Notes: a model not told the origin generated them from the letters alone. 64,000 nucleotides of DNA from Pseudoxanthomonas sp. GM95 (GCF_900109775.1 NZ_FOAX01000002.1:1178001-1242000); one strand, 5' to 3'. Shown: positions 48,809 to 58,896, counted from the stretch's first letter. A program made the numbers and translations.

Positions 48809-50947
48809 TCAGCTGAAGCTGGGGACCAGGCCGTCCAACGCGATGTCCGGATCCGCATCGCGATCGTCGTCGCGTGGCGCCTGCTGGCGCTGGAAGCCAC
48901 CGCGCACGGTAGCCGAGTCGTTCGGCCGGCCCAGCAGGTAGCCCTGCAGCGAAGTGCAACCCAGCGAGGTGAGCAGCGCCTGCTGCTCGCTGGTTTCCAC
49001 GCCCTCGGCGATCACTTGCAGGCCCAGGGTGCGGCCCAGCGCGACGATGGCCGAGACGATGGCGGCATCGTCGCTGTCGGTGGTCAGGTCGCGGACGAAA
49101 CCGCGGTCGATCTTCAGCTCGCTGGCCGGCAGCTTCTTCAGGTACATCAGGCTGGAATAGCCGGTGCCGAAGTCGTCGATGGAGATGCTCACGCCCAGCT
49201 CGGACAGCTTGCGCAGGATCTCCAGGCTGCTCTCCGGATCGTGCATGGCCATCGACTCGGTGATCTCCAGCACCAGCGACGCCGGCGGCAGGCCGTGGCG
49301 CGTCAGCGCGCTGCGCACGTCGTGGTAGAGCAGGTCCGAGCGGAACTGGGTTGGCGAGAGGTTCACCGCGATGCTGCCGAGCTGATAGCCGTCGGCGCGC
49401 CATTCGGCCAGCTGGCGGCAGGCTTCTTCCAGCACCCAGCGGCCCAGCTCGATGATCAGCCCGGAGCGCTCGGCCAGCGAGATGAAGTCGTTGGGCATGA
49501 TCAGCCCGCGCTCGGGATGGCGCCAGCGCACCAGCGCTTCCACGCCGGTGATCGGGCCGGCCGGGGCGACCAGCTTGGGCTGGTAGTCCAGATACAGCTC
49601 GTTGCGCTGGATCGCGCGGCGCAGGTCCTGGGTCAGGGCGATGCGCTCGTGCGCGCCCTGGTTCATATCCGGCTCGAACAGCTGGTAGCCGTTGCGGCCG
49701 CGTTCCTTCACCGCGTACATGGCCGCATCGGCATTGGCCATCAGGTCCTGCACGCGGCGCCCGTCCTCGGGATAGATTGCCACGCCGATGCTGGCCGACA
49801 CGGCGATCTCGTTGCGGTCGATCTCTAGCGGCAGGCTGGCCAGCTGCATCAGCTTGTGGGCGATGGTGGCGGCGTCTTCGGGCGCATCGATGGCGGTGAG
49901 CACGACGAACTCGTCGCCGCCCAACCGGGCCACGGTGTCTTCCGAACGCAGGCTCTCCAGCAGGTTGGAGGAGAGCTGCAGCAGCAGGCGGTCGCCGACG
50001 TGGTGGCCGTAGGCATCGTTGATGCCCTTGAAGCCGTCCAGGTCGATGAACATCACCGCGAAGCGGCGCTTGGCGCGGCGCGCGTTCTCGATGGCCTGGT
50101 TGAGGCGGTCTTCCAGCAGCACGCGGTTGGGCAGGCGGGTCAGGCCGTCGTGCAGGGCCAGGTGGGTCAGCTCGGTGTTGGCCTTTTCCAGCGAGGCGAC
50201 CAGCGCGGCGGTGCGCTCCTGCAGGCGACGGTCGAGCACGGTCGTCACCAGCGCCATGCCAAGGATGGCAAAGGTCGAGATGCCGACCGACGCGGCCAGC
50301 AGCGGCGGCGAGATGCCGCCGTTCAACGCCGCACCGCACAGGCTGCCGGGCGGGAAGTTCGCCGCGGCCATGCCGGTGTAGTGCATGCCGATGATGGCCA
50401 GGCCCATCACGCCGGCCGCGGCCACGCGCAAGGCGAACAGGTGCGCGATGCGTTCGCTGCGCAGGCGGAAGAACAGCCACAGCGCCGCGATCGCGGCCGC
50501 GATGGCGATCACCACCGACAGGGTGAACCAGATCGGGTCGTAATCGATGCCGGGCTGCATGCGCATGGCGGCCATGCCCAAGTAGTGCATCGCGGCGACG
50601 CCCACGCCCAGGATCGTGCCGCCGCCGAGCAGTTGGCTGGTCGGCAGGGTCGCGCGGGTCACCATCCACAGCGCATAGGCCGAGGCGACGATGGCGATCG
50701 CCAGCGAATACAGCGTGATCAGCAGGTCGTAGCCCTGCGGGACGGGCAACTTGAAGGCCAGCATGCCCACGAAGTGCATCGACCAGATGCCGAAACCCAT
50801 CGTGCAGGCGCCGCCGACCAGCCAGGCCTTGGCCGCACGGCCGGTGCTGGCGGTGATGCGGCCGGTCATGCTGAGCGCGACGTAGGCGGCAAAGACCGCC
50901 ACCAGATAGGACGCCAGGACGATGAGAGGGTTGTAGGTTCCGGACAT
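48809..50947 (-). CDS. MHYT-GGDEF-EAL membrane signalling protein
   Basis: A 712-residue cyclic-di-GMP protein. The N-terminal 250 residues form a seven-helix MHYT sensor domain with three MHxxGM repeats (SMHFVGML, AMHYLGMA, GMHYTGMA), proposed to bind copper and sense a gas. A GGDEF domain follows with intact RLGGDEF near residues 341-347, then an EAL domain with intact GVEALVRW near 466 and later TEIT-type LEITESMAM and DDFGTGYSS. Both enzyme sites look functional, so it may make or break c-di-GMP by signal. It resembles MucR of Pseudomonas. ATG 50947 gives the MHYT start. Confidence 0.93.
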   Translation of the reverse strand: MSGTYNPLIVLASYLVAVFAAYVALSMTGRITASTGRAAKAWLVGGACTMGFGIWSMHFVGMLAFKLPVPQGYDLLITLYSLAIAIVASAYALWMVTRATLPTSQLLGGGTILGVGVAAMHYLGMAAMRMQPGIDYDPIWFTLSVVIAIAAAIAALWLFFRLRSERIAHLFALRVAAAGVMGLAIIGMHYTGMAAANFPPGSLCGAALNGGISPPLLAASVGISTFAILGMALVTTVLDRRLQERTAALVASLEKANTELTHLALHDGLTRLPNRVLLEDRLNQAIENARRAKRRFAVMFIDLDGFKGINDAYGHHVGDRLLLQLSSNLLESLRSEDTVARLGGDEFVVLTAIDAPEDAATIAHKLMQLASLPLEIDRNEIAVSASIGVAIYPEDGRRVQDLMANADAAMYAVKERGRNGYQLFEPDMNQGAHERIALTQDLRRAIQRNELYLDYQPKLVAPAGPITGVEALVRWRHPERGLIMPNDFISLAERSGLIIELGRWVLEEACRQLAEWRADGYQLGSIAVNLSPTQFRSDLLYHDVRSALTRHGLPPASLVLEITESMAMHDPESSLEILRKLSELGVSISIDDFGTGYSSLMYLKKLPASELKIDRGFVRDLTTDSDDAAIVSAIVALGRTLGLQVIAEGVETSEQQALLTSLGCTSLQGYLLGRPNDSATVRGGFQRQQAPRDDDRDADPDIALDGLVPSFS

Positions 50948-51355
50948 GTCGCGCAGGGATGCCGGCAGTTGCCTGCCGGCCAGAGGAATGGGGGATAGGT
51001 GGAATCAGCAAAATGCGTGCCACCCATTATGAGCGTTGCGTCACAGGACGCGCATACGCGCGAAATTCCGCCATTCATACGCATCGTGTCGGCATCGGCC
51101 GCTGGCCTCCAAGGCCCGGCGTGGCGCGTTCAATTCCCTTGGAATCACGCCTGAAGTGACGCAGGGCGTCAGCGCACGACGCAGCTGTGCGCCGCATCCA
51201 TGCGAAGCGCAGGCTTCACTGCGTCGGGTGCGGGGCGCGAATCGCGCGCTTGGCCTCACGTGGCGTCGACCGACACCTCCTGTAAAAGCCGGTGACACAG
51301 GGGCGGGTCAGGCCAGCGATGGAACGTGCATCGCCTGGCATCAGGGAGGAGTTGC
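50948..51355. other. Divergent intergenic region before the autotransporter gene
   Basis: No gene found. It holds a hairpin GCCGGCA / TGCCGGC at 50959-50979 next to the MHYT gene start, and the strong ribosome site GGGAGGAG of the autotransporter near 51343. No promoter could be assigned with confidence. Confidence 0.5.
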
Positions 51356-54300
51356 ATGCACGCGCCCCGTGTTTCGCCGTTATCCGGCGCCCTCGCCAGC
51401 GTGCTGTGCGCCCTGGCGACTGGCTGGTCCCCCAACGCCCAGGCCGGTTGTTCCACAACGACGCCGACCAGCGGCCAGTCCGTGACCTGCGATGCGCAGG
51501 CGCCCAATCCCGATCCCAACGGTGTCCAGGCAGTCGCGGGGAGCGCCGGCGTCAGCGTGAACCTGCTTGCCGGCGCGCAGATCCAGACCGCAAGCGGCGC
51601 CGGCGTCGCCCTGCGCGATGCCAGCGTGCTCGACAGCGCCGGCAGCATCACCCTGGGCGCGGGCAATGCCTTCGATGCGGTCTACCTGCAGGGCAGCGGC
51701 AACCGGGTCCAGCAAAGCGGCCTGCTGCAAACCGCAGGTGCCACGGCCGATGCGGTGCAGGCCGACGGCAACGACAACACGATCCAGCAGATCGCCGGCG
51801 GTCGCATCGTCACCAGCGGCGCCAGTGCCAATGGCGTGTTCTTCAACGGGGGCAGTGGCAACGTATTCGACAACGCCGGCAGTATCGTGGTGACCGGAGC
51901 GGGCGCGCACGGCCTGCGTTCGACCGGTGGCGGCAGCCTGATCAACGACGGCAGCATCAGCGCCGCGGCGGGCTGGGGCGTGTCGTTCGAAGGCGCGGGC
52001 GCGTCCAGCATCGTCAATCGCGGCAGCATCAGTGGCGGCGCCGGCGGCATCCGCACGGGCAGCAGTGCCGACCGGCTGGAGATGCAGGGCGGGGCGATCA
52101 CCGGCGCGGTTACCCAGGGCGATGGCGACGATGCGTTCGTCATGTCCGATGGGCGTCTGCCCAGCCTCGACCAGGGCGCCGGCGCCGATCGTGTGCAGAT
52201 CAGCGGCGGCTCCATCGACGGCATCGTCAGCCAGGGGGCGGGTGTCGATGACTTCGTCATGAGCGGTGGGCAGGTCGGCGCGCTGTTGCAGGGCGACAAC
52301 CTCGATACGTTCCGCATGACCGGCGGGCGCATCGTCGGTGCGTTTGAGGATGGCGACTATGCCGAGATGACCGGCGGCCGGATCGGCCGGGTCAACATGA
52401 AGCTGGACGACAACACCTTCGACATGTCCGGTGGCACGATCGACGGCAACCTGGTGACCGGGTTCGGGCGCGACACGATCTACCTGCGCGATGGCTACAT
52501 CGGCGGCAACATCAGTGTCAGCGGGGGCGACGACCGCGTGGCGATCACCGGCGGCGTGGTCCGCGGCGAGGTGCGGATGAGCTTCGGCAACGATGCCTTC
52601 AGCTGGGACAACGGCGGCATCGTCTACGGCATCGTCGACCTGGCCGACGGCAACGACACGGCGGCCCTGTCCAACCTCACCGCCGCCAACCTCGGCGCCT
52701 TGCCGCAGCTCGATGGCGGCAGCGGCACCGATGCGCTGACCTTGGACAACGTGGACTTCAGCGGCGTCGCGCGGCTGACGGGCTGGGAAACCGTCGCGCT
52801 CAACAACGACTCCGAACTGCTGATGGATGGCACCTTGCGCCTGGGCGATGCAGGCACCGGCACCGGCGCGCTGCAGATTGACGCCAGTAGCACCGTGTAC
52901 GCCGGCGGCATGGACACGGCGATTGCGCCGTTCACCGCTGGCGCTCTGGTCAACGTCGTCAACGCCGGAAGGATCGACCTGACCAACGGGGCGCGCGTCG
53001 GTGATGCGTTCACCATCACCGGCAACTACGCGGGCAACAACGGCACGATCTTCCTGGACACGGTGCTGGGCGACGATGCCTCGGCCAGTGACCGGCTGGT
53101 GCTCGACGGCGGCTCTGCCAGCGGCACGACCGGGCTGGGCATCGTCAACGCCGGCGGCACCGGCGCGGCGACGCTGGCCGACGGCATCCTGGTGGTGCAG
53201 GGGGTGAATGGCGCGACTTCCAGCGCCACGGCGTTCGCGCTGGATCGCACGGTGGCCGCCGGCGCGTTCGAATACTTCCTGTTCAAGGGCGGCGTGTCGG
53301 CCGGAACCGGCGAGAACTGGTACCTGCGCTCGACCCTGGTCAACACGCCCACGCCGAGCACGCCGGCGCCCGCGCCGGATCCGGCCCAGCCGCCGGTGTC
53401 GCCGCCGGCGCCGGTCGAGCCCGAACCCACGCCGCCCGCGCCGCCGCCGATCGCGACCGCGCCGCCTGACGTGCCGGACAACCCCGATCCGCTGGTGCCG
53501 CCACCGGTGCCGCCCGAGCCACCAGCCGACCCGGTCGCAGCCGAACCGCCGACACCGTCGCCGGCCATTCCACCAGTGCCGGTCACGCCCGCGCCGCTGC
53601 CGGTAGGCGAGGTCGCGCCGCCAACGCCGGGCGCGGTGGCGGCGCAGGGCGAGGTCATCCCGCTCTATCGCGTCGAAGTGCCGGTGTACGCGGCGACCGT
53701 GCCGCTGGCGCGCGAACTGGCGCAGGCAGCGCTGGGCACGTTCCACGAGCGGCAGGGCGAACAGGCCTTGCTGCAAGGCGAGGGCGTGGCCCGCGCGGCC
53801 TGGCTGCGGGTTTTCGGCCAGCGCGATGAGGTGGCATGGCGCGGCGATGCGGCGCCGGCTTTCGACGGATCGCTGTCCGGCGCGCAGGTGGGCCTGGATC
53901 TGTATGCGGGCGTGGATGACGCCGGGCGCCGCGACCAGGTCGGCGTGTTCGTCGGACACAGCCGCATGCAGGGCGACGTGCGCGGCTTCGCGCTGGGGTG
54001 GAACCACCTGCAGGCCGGTCGTGCGGAGATGGATGACGATCACCTCGGTCTCTACTGGACGCGCGTGGGTGCGGAGGGCGCCTATCTGGATGCGGTGCTG
54101 ATGGGCCATCGTTTCGACGGGCATTCCACATCGGCGCGCGGGATCGGGATCGACACCGACGGCGATGGGCTGACCGCCTCGTTGGAAGTCGGCAAGCCGG
54201 TGCGCTGGCGCGACGAGTCGCACTGGTCGCTGGAGCCGCAGGCGCAGCTGGTCTGGCAGCGGCTGGACTTCGACCGGCAGGCCGATCCCTACGCGCAGAT

Positions 54301-54628
54301 CGCTTTCGATGCGGACGCGCAGTGGATCGGCCGCATCGGCCTGCGCCTGGCCGGCGATTACCCGACCACGCGCGACCGCTGGCAGCCATATCTGAAGCTC
54401 AACCTGTGGCAGGGCAGCGGCGGCACGGATCGGGTGGCGTTCGATCAGGACGTGCTCCGCACCCGCAGCGATGCGCCAATGCTGGAGTTCGGCGCGGGCG
54501 TGGCCGCGCGGTTGGGCGCGCATGCGAGCGTGTTCTTCGTCGCCGACTACAGCCGCAACCTGGGAAGCACAGACGACCAGCGCCGGCGCACCCTGCAGGG
54601 CAATGCGGGGCTTCGGTTGGACTGGTGA
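51356..54628 (+). CDS. Type Va autotransporter with a repeat-built passenger
   Basis: A 1090-residue outer-membrane/exported protein. A signal peptide ends at about residue 31 (NAQA). The passenger is Gly/Ser/Asp/Asn-rich, and residues 240-440 contain about ten imperfect 19-21-residue units of the form DxFxMSGGxIxGxxxxGxGD, typical of a beta-helix. A Pro-rich linker spans about 665-765 (PAP, PEP and PPVP runs). A C-terminal 12-strand beta-barrel domain (about 815-1090, starting RAAWLRVFGQRDEVAW) ends in an aromatic residue (LRLDW), as needed for barrel assembly. Pertactin-like members are adhesins or proteases; no protease motif is seen. ATG 51356 follows GGGAGGAG. Confidence 0.9.
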   Translation: MHAPRVSPLSGALASVLCALATGWSPNAQAGCSTTTPTSGQSVTCDAQAPNPDPNGVQAVAGSAGVSVNLLAGAQIQTASGAGVALRDASVLDSAGSITLGAGNAFDAVYLQGSGNRVQQSGLLQTAGATADAVQADGNDNTIQQIAGGRIVTSGASANGVFFNGGSGNVFDNAGSIVVTGAGAHGLRSTGGGSLINDGSISAAAGWGVSFEGAGASSIVNRGSISGGAGGIRTGSSADRLEMQGGAITGAVTQGDGDDAFVMSDGRLPSLDQGAGADRVQISGGSIDGIVSQGAGVDDFVMSGGQVGALLQGDNLDTFRMTGGRIVGAFEDGDYAEMTGGRIGRVNMKLDDNTFDMSGGTIDGNLVTGFGRDTIYLRDGYIGGNISVSGGDDRVAITGGVVRGEVRMSFGNDAFSWDNGGIVYGIVDLADGNDTAALSNLTAANLGALPQLDGGSGTDALTLDNVDFSGVARLTGWETVALNNDSELLMDGTLRLGDAGTGTGALQIDASSTVYAGGMDTAIAPFTAGALVNVVNAGRIDLTNGARVGDAFTITGNYAGNNGTIFLDTVLGDDASASDRLVLDGGSASGTTGLGIVNAGGTGAATLADGILVVQGVNGATSSATAFALDRTVAAGAFEYFLFKGGVSAGTGENWYLRSTLVNTPTPSTPAPAPDPAQPPVSPPAPVEPEPTPPAPPPIATAPPDVPDNPDPLVPPPVPPEPPADPVAAEPPTPSPAIPPVPVTPAPLPVGEVAPPTPGAVAAQGEVIPLYRVEVPVYAATVPLARELAQAALGTFHERQGEQALLQGEGVARAAWLRVFGQRDEVAWRGDAAPAFDGSLSGAQVGLDLYAGVDDAGRRDQVGVFVGHSRMQGDVRGFALGWNHLQAGRAEMDDDHLGLYWTRVGAEGAYLDAVLMGHRFDGHSTSARGIGIDTDGDGLTASLEVGKPVRWRDESHWSLEPQAQLVWQRLDFDRQADPYAQIAFDADAQWIGRIGLRLAGDYPTTRDRWQPYLKLNLWQGSGGTDRVAFDQDVLRTRSDAPMLEFGAGVAARLGAHASVFFVADYSRNLGSTDDQRRRTLQGNAGLRLDW

Positions 54629-54830
54629 GGTGGCGCGCGTCACGCAAGCGCGTGGCGTGTGCCGGTGCCGATCACCCCGGTGACGTGCAGCGTCATGCAG
54701 CGACGCGGCGAACGGAACTTCCGACTCGGGAATGTGAGGTGGTTGGCGAAAAATAAAGTCGGCACGGAAATTGCTGAATACGGCCCACAACAGGATGGTG
54801 GGCCAGGGCGCCCACCGCTTCGGAGTGGGA

Positions 54831-56324
54831 ATGCGCGATGGGCTGGACCAGCAGGAGGCAGCACGACAGGCACGGATGCAGGTAACGGATCAGGGGGATG
54901 GGCAACCGTCGGTCTTGCGTGGACCCGTGGTTGCGCATGGGCGGTTGTTGGGATTGGTCTTCGCCGTGCTGGGCACGGTGGTCTGGGTGGGGGTGGGATT
55001 GAGCGTGCAGTCCGGTGCGGGGACCGGCGCGCTCTCCCTTTTCCTTGCCGTGGTGTTGGGATTCCTGGCGTTGCTGGGCGTGAGCTGGCGGTCCCGCGCC
55101 AGCGAAAGCCTGGCCGGCCGCTGGCAGTGGTGGATGGTGGGCGGCCTGGTCTGCGCCCGTGTCGCGGGGTTGATCGCCGCCGCGGCCGGGCTGCAAACAT
55201 GGGTCACGATCGCCGCAACGGTTGAACTGGCCGGCGCGGCCTGGCTGGTGACCAGTGCGCCCAGCGGCCGCGGCGTCTCGCCGGTGCTGGTGCTGGAAGT
55301 GCTGCTGGCGCTGCTGTTCGCTATGTTGGCCAGCTTGCACGGCAGCGGCGTGGCGTGGATGCTGATGGGCTTCATGGCGCTGGTGCGCCTGCTGGCCACG
55401 GCGGACCTGGCACGCGGCAATCTGTTTTTGGCGGTGTTCGTGGTGCTGCTGGCCGATGCCGTGCAGGGGCGGCCGGCGTTGGGCGGGCTGGGCGATGCGC
55501 AGTCCATCGGCGCCACCTTGGCACCGGCGTGGCCGCTGTTCGTGCTGAGCTGGGCGGTGGCGCTGGGCCTGCCGCGTCGCGTGCGCCGGTGGCGCCTGTT
55601 GCCAGAACTGGCGCGGCGGCTCTGCCGGGGCATCCCGATGCTGGTGGCGCTGGCGATCGCTAGCTGCGGCCTGCTGCTGTGGCAGCACGGGCATGTCTCC
55701 ACGATCGTGGCCTCGGTGCTGGCGCTGGTGCTGTGCGCGATGCACCAGACCTTGCGCGTGCGCGACGAGCGCCGGTTCGAGATCGCGCCCGATGGGATGT
55801 CCGCCGCGGTGGTGCTGGCGCGCGAAGCGGTGCGCCTGCACCTGCAGCGCATCCTCGGCGAACGCGGTCGCAGCGACAGCACCTGCACGGTGCTGATGGT
55901 CGATGTGGACCGCTTTACTGCCTTCAACCTGCGCTACGGCACCGAGACCGGCGACGAAGTGCTGGAGCGCGTCGGCGACACCTTGCAGTCCAGCCTGATG
56001 CGGGCCGGCGACCAGGTCGCGCGCTGGCGCGAGGACTGTTTCCTGGTGGTGCTGCCCAATACCTCGGCGGCCCACGCGCCGGTCGTGGCCCAGCGCCTGC
56101 TGCGCGCGGTGCAGGACCTGGGCATCGGCCATGCGGCGACCGATTCGGGCGTGGTGACGGTGAGCATCGGCGTGGCCAGCCGGCCGGCCTGGCGTCGCCA
56201 GCGCGTCGGGCCGCTGCTGCGCGATGCCGATGCCGCCCTGCAGCGCGCCAAGGGCGACGGCCGCAATCGCTGGGAAAGCGACGTCGCGCCGGTCGCATCC
56301 GCCGCCCGCGCCGTGGCGTCATGA
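54831..56324 (+). CDS. Membrane GGDEF-domain protein with a degenerate active site
   Basis: A 497-residue protein with seven or eight membrane helices (residues about 30-300) and a C-terminal GGDEF domain. The signature loop at residues 400-404 reads REDCF instead of GG(D/E)EF, so diguanylate cyclase activity is very unlikely; the first metal aspartate in VLMVDVDRFTAFN is kept. Degenerate GGDEF domains can act as receptors or partners. ATG 54831 was chosen because GGAG stands 5 bases upstream; earlier in-frame starts lack a site. An intact GGDEF gene follows 130 bases downstream. Confidence 0.85.
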   Translation: MRDGLDQQEAARQARMQVTDQGDGQPSVLRGPVVAHGRLLGLVFAVLGTVVWVGVGLSVQSGAGTGALSLFLAVVLGFLALLGVSWRSRASESLAGRWQWWMVGGLVCARVAGLIAAAAGLQTWVTIAATVELAGAAWLVTSAPSGRGVSPVLVLEVLLALLFAMLASLHGSGVAWMLMGFMALVRLLATADLARGNLFLAVFVVLLADAVQGRPALGGLGDAQSIGATLAPAWPLFVLSWAVALGLPRRVRRWRLLPELARRLCRGIPMLVALAIASCGLLLWQHGHVSTIVASVLALVLCAMHQTLRVRDERRFEIAPDGMSAAVVLAREAVRLHLQRILGERGRSDSTCTVLMVDVDRFTAFNLRYGTETGDEVLERVGDTLQSSLMRAGDQVARWREDCFLVVLPNTSAAHAPVVAQRLLRAVQDLGIGHAATDSGVVTVSIGVASRPAWRRQRVGPLLRDADAALQRAKGDGRNRWESDVAPVASAARAVAS

Positions 56325-56454
56325 CGCCGCTTCGACCTGGGCTCACCGACCTGGGCCTGTGCTGGCGTGCACGGCCGCCCGCAGGGCGGTGCGCTACCAT
56401 TTTGCAGCCAGGCGCGATTGCGCCGGGGGAGATGGCGTTGGGGAACGTCTGAGC

Positions 56455-57945
56455 ATGCGCTTTGCCGCGATCGGCTTCTGCTTGATGCTGCTGCACCTGT
56501 GGGTGGCGGCAGGCGGCGGTGCGCACGCAGAGGTCACCGGCCAGTTGCTGCGGATCGGCGTGTTCTGCAGTGCCGTCGGGGCGACCCTGCACCGGCGCGT
56601 GCGTGCCCACGGCATGGCACGCACGCTATGGCTGCTGCTGGCCCTCGCGCTGACCATGCAGGTGCTGTGGGCGCTGATGATCCTGGCTTCGGTGCTGTGG
56701 CCGGCTCATGCACAGGGACTGGGGATGGGGGCCAACGTGCTGTCGGCCATGTACACCATCCCCTGCATGTATCTGATCACCAGCGCCTTCACCGGCCGCG
56801 AGCCGGCCCTGGTCAAGGGCCTGGACGCGGGCATGTCGGTGCTGCTGGCGGCACTGCTGATCCTGCTGATCTCCACCGTGATGGGCGGTGACAACCCCGG
56901 CGATCCGGCGGCGATCTGGCTGGCGATCTGGCATGCCGACGCGATTGATTTCTCGTTGGCGATCCTGGCCAGCGTGCGCCTGTTCGGTGCGGGCACGACC
57001 AGTCGGCGCTACTTCTACTGGATCACCTCGGTGTTCCTGTGGTGCAACGCGACCGCCGCGGCCGTCTTCAATCGCCTGGATATGAGCGGCCAGACCTGGT
57101 GGGGGCCGACGATCATCGACCTGGCCTTCGTGCTGGTGGCGCTGATGGCCTGGCGCGCGCCGCCAACGTGGTTGCGCCGCTATCGCCCTTCACTGCAGAC
57201 GGTGCGGACGATCGCGGCGTTCGCGCCGGTGGCGATCGCGCTGGGCGTGCTGATCCTGGGGATCAGTTTGTCGCGGCTGAATTTCTTCGGAGGCGCGGCG
57301 GCGGTGCTGCTGGCCGCGGTGATGTATGGCCTGCGCGTGGCGGTGATCCAGAGCCAGCACGAGGACCAGGCCGACCTGGCCGACCGCAGCAACCAGCAGT
57401 TGCAGCGCCAGCTGGGCGTGGACCCGCTGACCGGCATCGCCAATCGCGGCGCGCTGGACGCGCGCATGCGCGAAACCCTGGCCAGCGGCGTGAGCTGCTC
57501 GCTGATGATGATCGACATCGATTACTTCAAGCAGTTCAACGACAGCCAGGGCCACGTGCTGGGCGACCGCTGCCTGGTCAAGGTTGCCGCCGCGCTCAAG
57601 TCGACGTTGCAACGCAGTAGCGACATGGTGGCCCGCTATGGCGGCGAGGAATTCGCCGTGGTGCTGCCGGACTGCAGCCCGGAGGCCACCGACGAGATGG
57701 CGCGTCGGCTGCTGATGGCGGTCTCGCACATGCGGATTCCGCATCCGGCCTCGCCGCTGGGCCACGTGACCGTCAGCATCGGCGTGGCGATCCGCCGGCA
57801 TGACTGGATGGGCGAGGACGACACCACCACCGCCCTGTTCCAGGCCGCCGACCGCGCGCTGTACCAGGCCAAGTCCGAAGGCCGCAACCGGATCCGTCAC
57901 GCCGGCTACGACGCCGGCCAGCGCGTGCCGGCGTTCGAGTTCTAG
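56455..57945 (+). CDS. Membrane diguanylate cyclase (GGDEF)
   Basis: A 496-residue protein with about eight N-terminal membrane helices (residues 1-310) and a C-terminal GGDEF domain. The active loop RYGGEEFAVVLP has GGEEF at residues 396-400 and the metal-binding MMIDIDYFKQFND precedes it. The inhibitory RxxD site is not evident before the loop (QRSSD is the nearest sequence). It should make cyclic-di-GMP. It lies next to a gene with a similar plan but a ruined site, suggesting an old duplication. ATG 56455 has only a weak GGGAACG upstream. Confidence 0.9.
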   Translation: MRFAAIGFCLMLLHLWVAAGGGAHAEVTGQLLRIGVFCSAVGATLHRRVRAHGMARTLWLLLALALTMQVLWALMILASVLWPAHAQGLGMGANVLSAMYTIPCMYLITSAFTGREPALVKGLDAGMSVLLAALLILLISTVMGGDNPGDPAAIWLAIWHADAIDFSLAILASVRLFGAGTTSRRYFYWITSVFLWCNATAAAVFNRLDMSGQTWWGPTIIDLAFVLVALMAWRAPPTWLRRYRPSLQTVRTIAAFAPVAIALGVLILGISLSRLNFFGGAAAVLLAAVMYGLRVAVIQSQHEDQADLADRSNQQLQRQLGVDPLTGIANRGALDARMRETLASGVSCSLMMIDIDYFKQFNDSQGHVLGDRCLVKVAAALKSTLQRSSDMVARYGGEEFAVVLPDCSPEATDEMARRLLMAVSHMRIPHPASPLGHVTVSIGVAIRRHDWMGEDDTTTALFQAADRALYQAKSEGRNRIRHAGYDAGQRVPAFEF

Positions 57946-57957
57946 CGTTTCAGGCCT

Positions 57958-58896
57958 TCAGCGGATCTCGAAGGAGAACCGCAGCACATCGGTCACCGAA
58001 CGCGCCGGCACGGTCACGTGTACTTCGTCTTCGTAGCGATGCAGGCGCACGCGCATGCCGTAGCCGGAGAGCCGGTCCAGGCGATCGACCAGGGCGCGCG
58101 CGGGTTCGGGATCGTCGTCCTTGTCCTGGTCGCCGACCACGACCATCAGCTTGCTGGTCTTGCCGATCTGGCCGCTGGTCAGGCGCTCGGTAAAGGCGCG
58201 TTCCTCTTTGAGCATGCCTTGCTCGTTCCATTCCGAGGACGGGCTGGCGGCCACGATCGTATTGAACGCCTCGGGCCGCTCGTACAGCGCATACAGCGCA
58301 AACAACCCGCCGAACGAATGGCCGAACAAGGCATTGCGCGTGTCATCGACGGTGTAGCGCTTGCCGATCTCGGTGCGCAGCTTGCCGGTGAGGAAGTCCA
58401 GGAACGGCTTGCGCGCGCCGCTCTTGTACTTGGCCAGCTCGCGCCACTGCTTGGGCGGCGGATCGAGCAGCGGCTGCGTGTAGTCGTTCATGCGCCGTAC
58501 GTCCCAGGCCGCATCGCCGGGATAGCCGACGCCGACGATGATCGACTGGCCGACCGGCTCGAATTCCTGCACCCAGCGTGCCGCGGCGAACGAGCCGAAG
58601 TACGCATTGCCATCCAGCACGTACAGCACCGGATAGCCGTCCTTGGGCGCCTCGCCGCTGCCGGGGAAGGACACGAAGATCCGATACACCTCACCCCCGT
58701 CGGAGGTCAGGTCGAAGACCTCGGTCGACGGCATCACGTAGCCGTGGCCAGGCTTGGACCTGGGCTTCCCTTCGGCCGGTGACGCGGCCCAGGCATGCGC
58801 CGTGCACAGCGACAGCAGGGCGAGCAACAGCAGGGCACGGCGGATCATGCGTGCCGTGGCGCGTGATTGATCGAATCGAAGGGAATGCGTTGTCAT
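57958..58896 (-). CDS. Exported alpha/beta-hydrolase of the IroE/esterase D type
   Basis: A 312-residue serine hydrolase. A signal sequence (MIRRALLLLALLSLCTAHAWA, residues 17-37) precedes the fold. The nucleophile elbow is GHSFGG near residue 193, the acid is in VVGDQDKDDDPE near 255, and the histidine in YEDEVHVTVPARS near 290. The closest recognised type is the putative esterase/siderophore esterase family (IroE, Fes-like). ATG 58896 has GGAA upstream; ATG 58848 would begin at the signal peptide itself. It is convergent with the GGDEF gene, 12 bases apart. Confidence 0.86.
   Translation of the reverse strand: MTTHSLRFDQSRATARMIRRALLLLALLSLCTAHAWAASPAEGKPRSKPGHGYVMPSTEVFDLTSDGGEVYRIFVSFPGSGEAPKDGYPVLYVLDGNAYFGSFAAARWVQEFEPVGQSIIVGVGYPGDAAWDVRRMNDYTQPLLDPPPKQWRELAKYKSGARKPFLDFLTGKLRTEIGKRYTVDDTRNALFGHSFGGLFALYALYERPEAFNTIVAASPSSEWNEQGMLKEERAFTERLTSGQIGKTSKLMVVVGDQDKDDDPEPARALVDRLDRLSGYGMRVRLHRYEDEVHVTVPARSVTDVLRFSFEIR

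Noticed and set aside
52080-52680. Repeats in the autotransporter gene considered as a CRISPR array
   Set aside because: Repeats are degenerate, in frame, 57-63 bases apart without unique spacers, and encode a beta-helix pattern.
51380-54790. Open frame of over 1,100 codons on the minus strand opposite the autotransporter gene
   Set aside because: The plus-strand protein has signal peptide, repeats, linker, barrel and a strong ribosome site; the reverse frame is compositional.
54831-57945. The two GGDEF genes considered as one gene split by a frameshift
   Set aside because: Each has its own membrane part and its own GGDEF domain, with 130 non-coding bases between.
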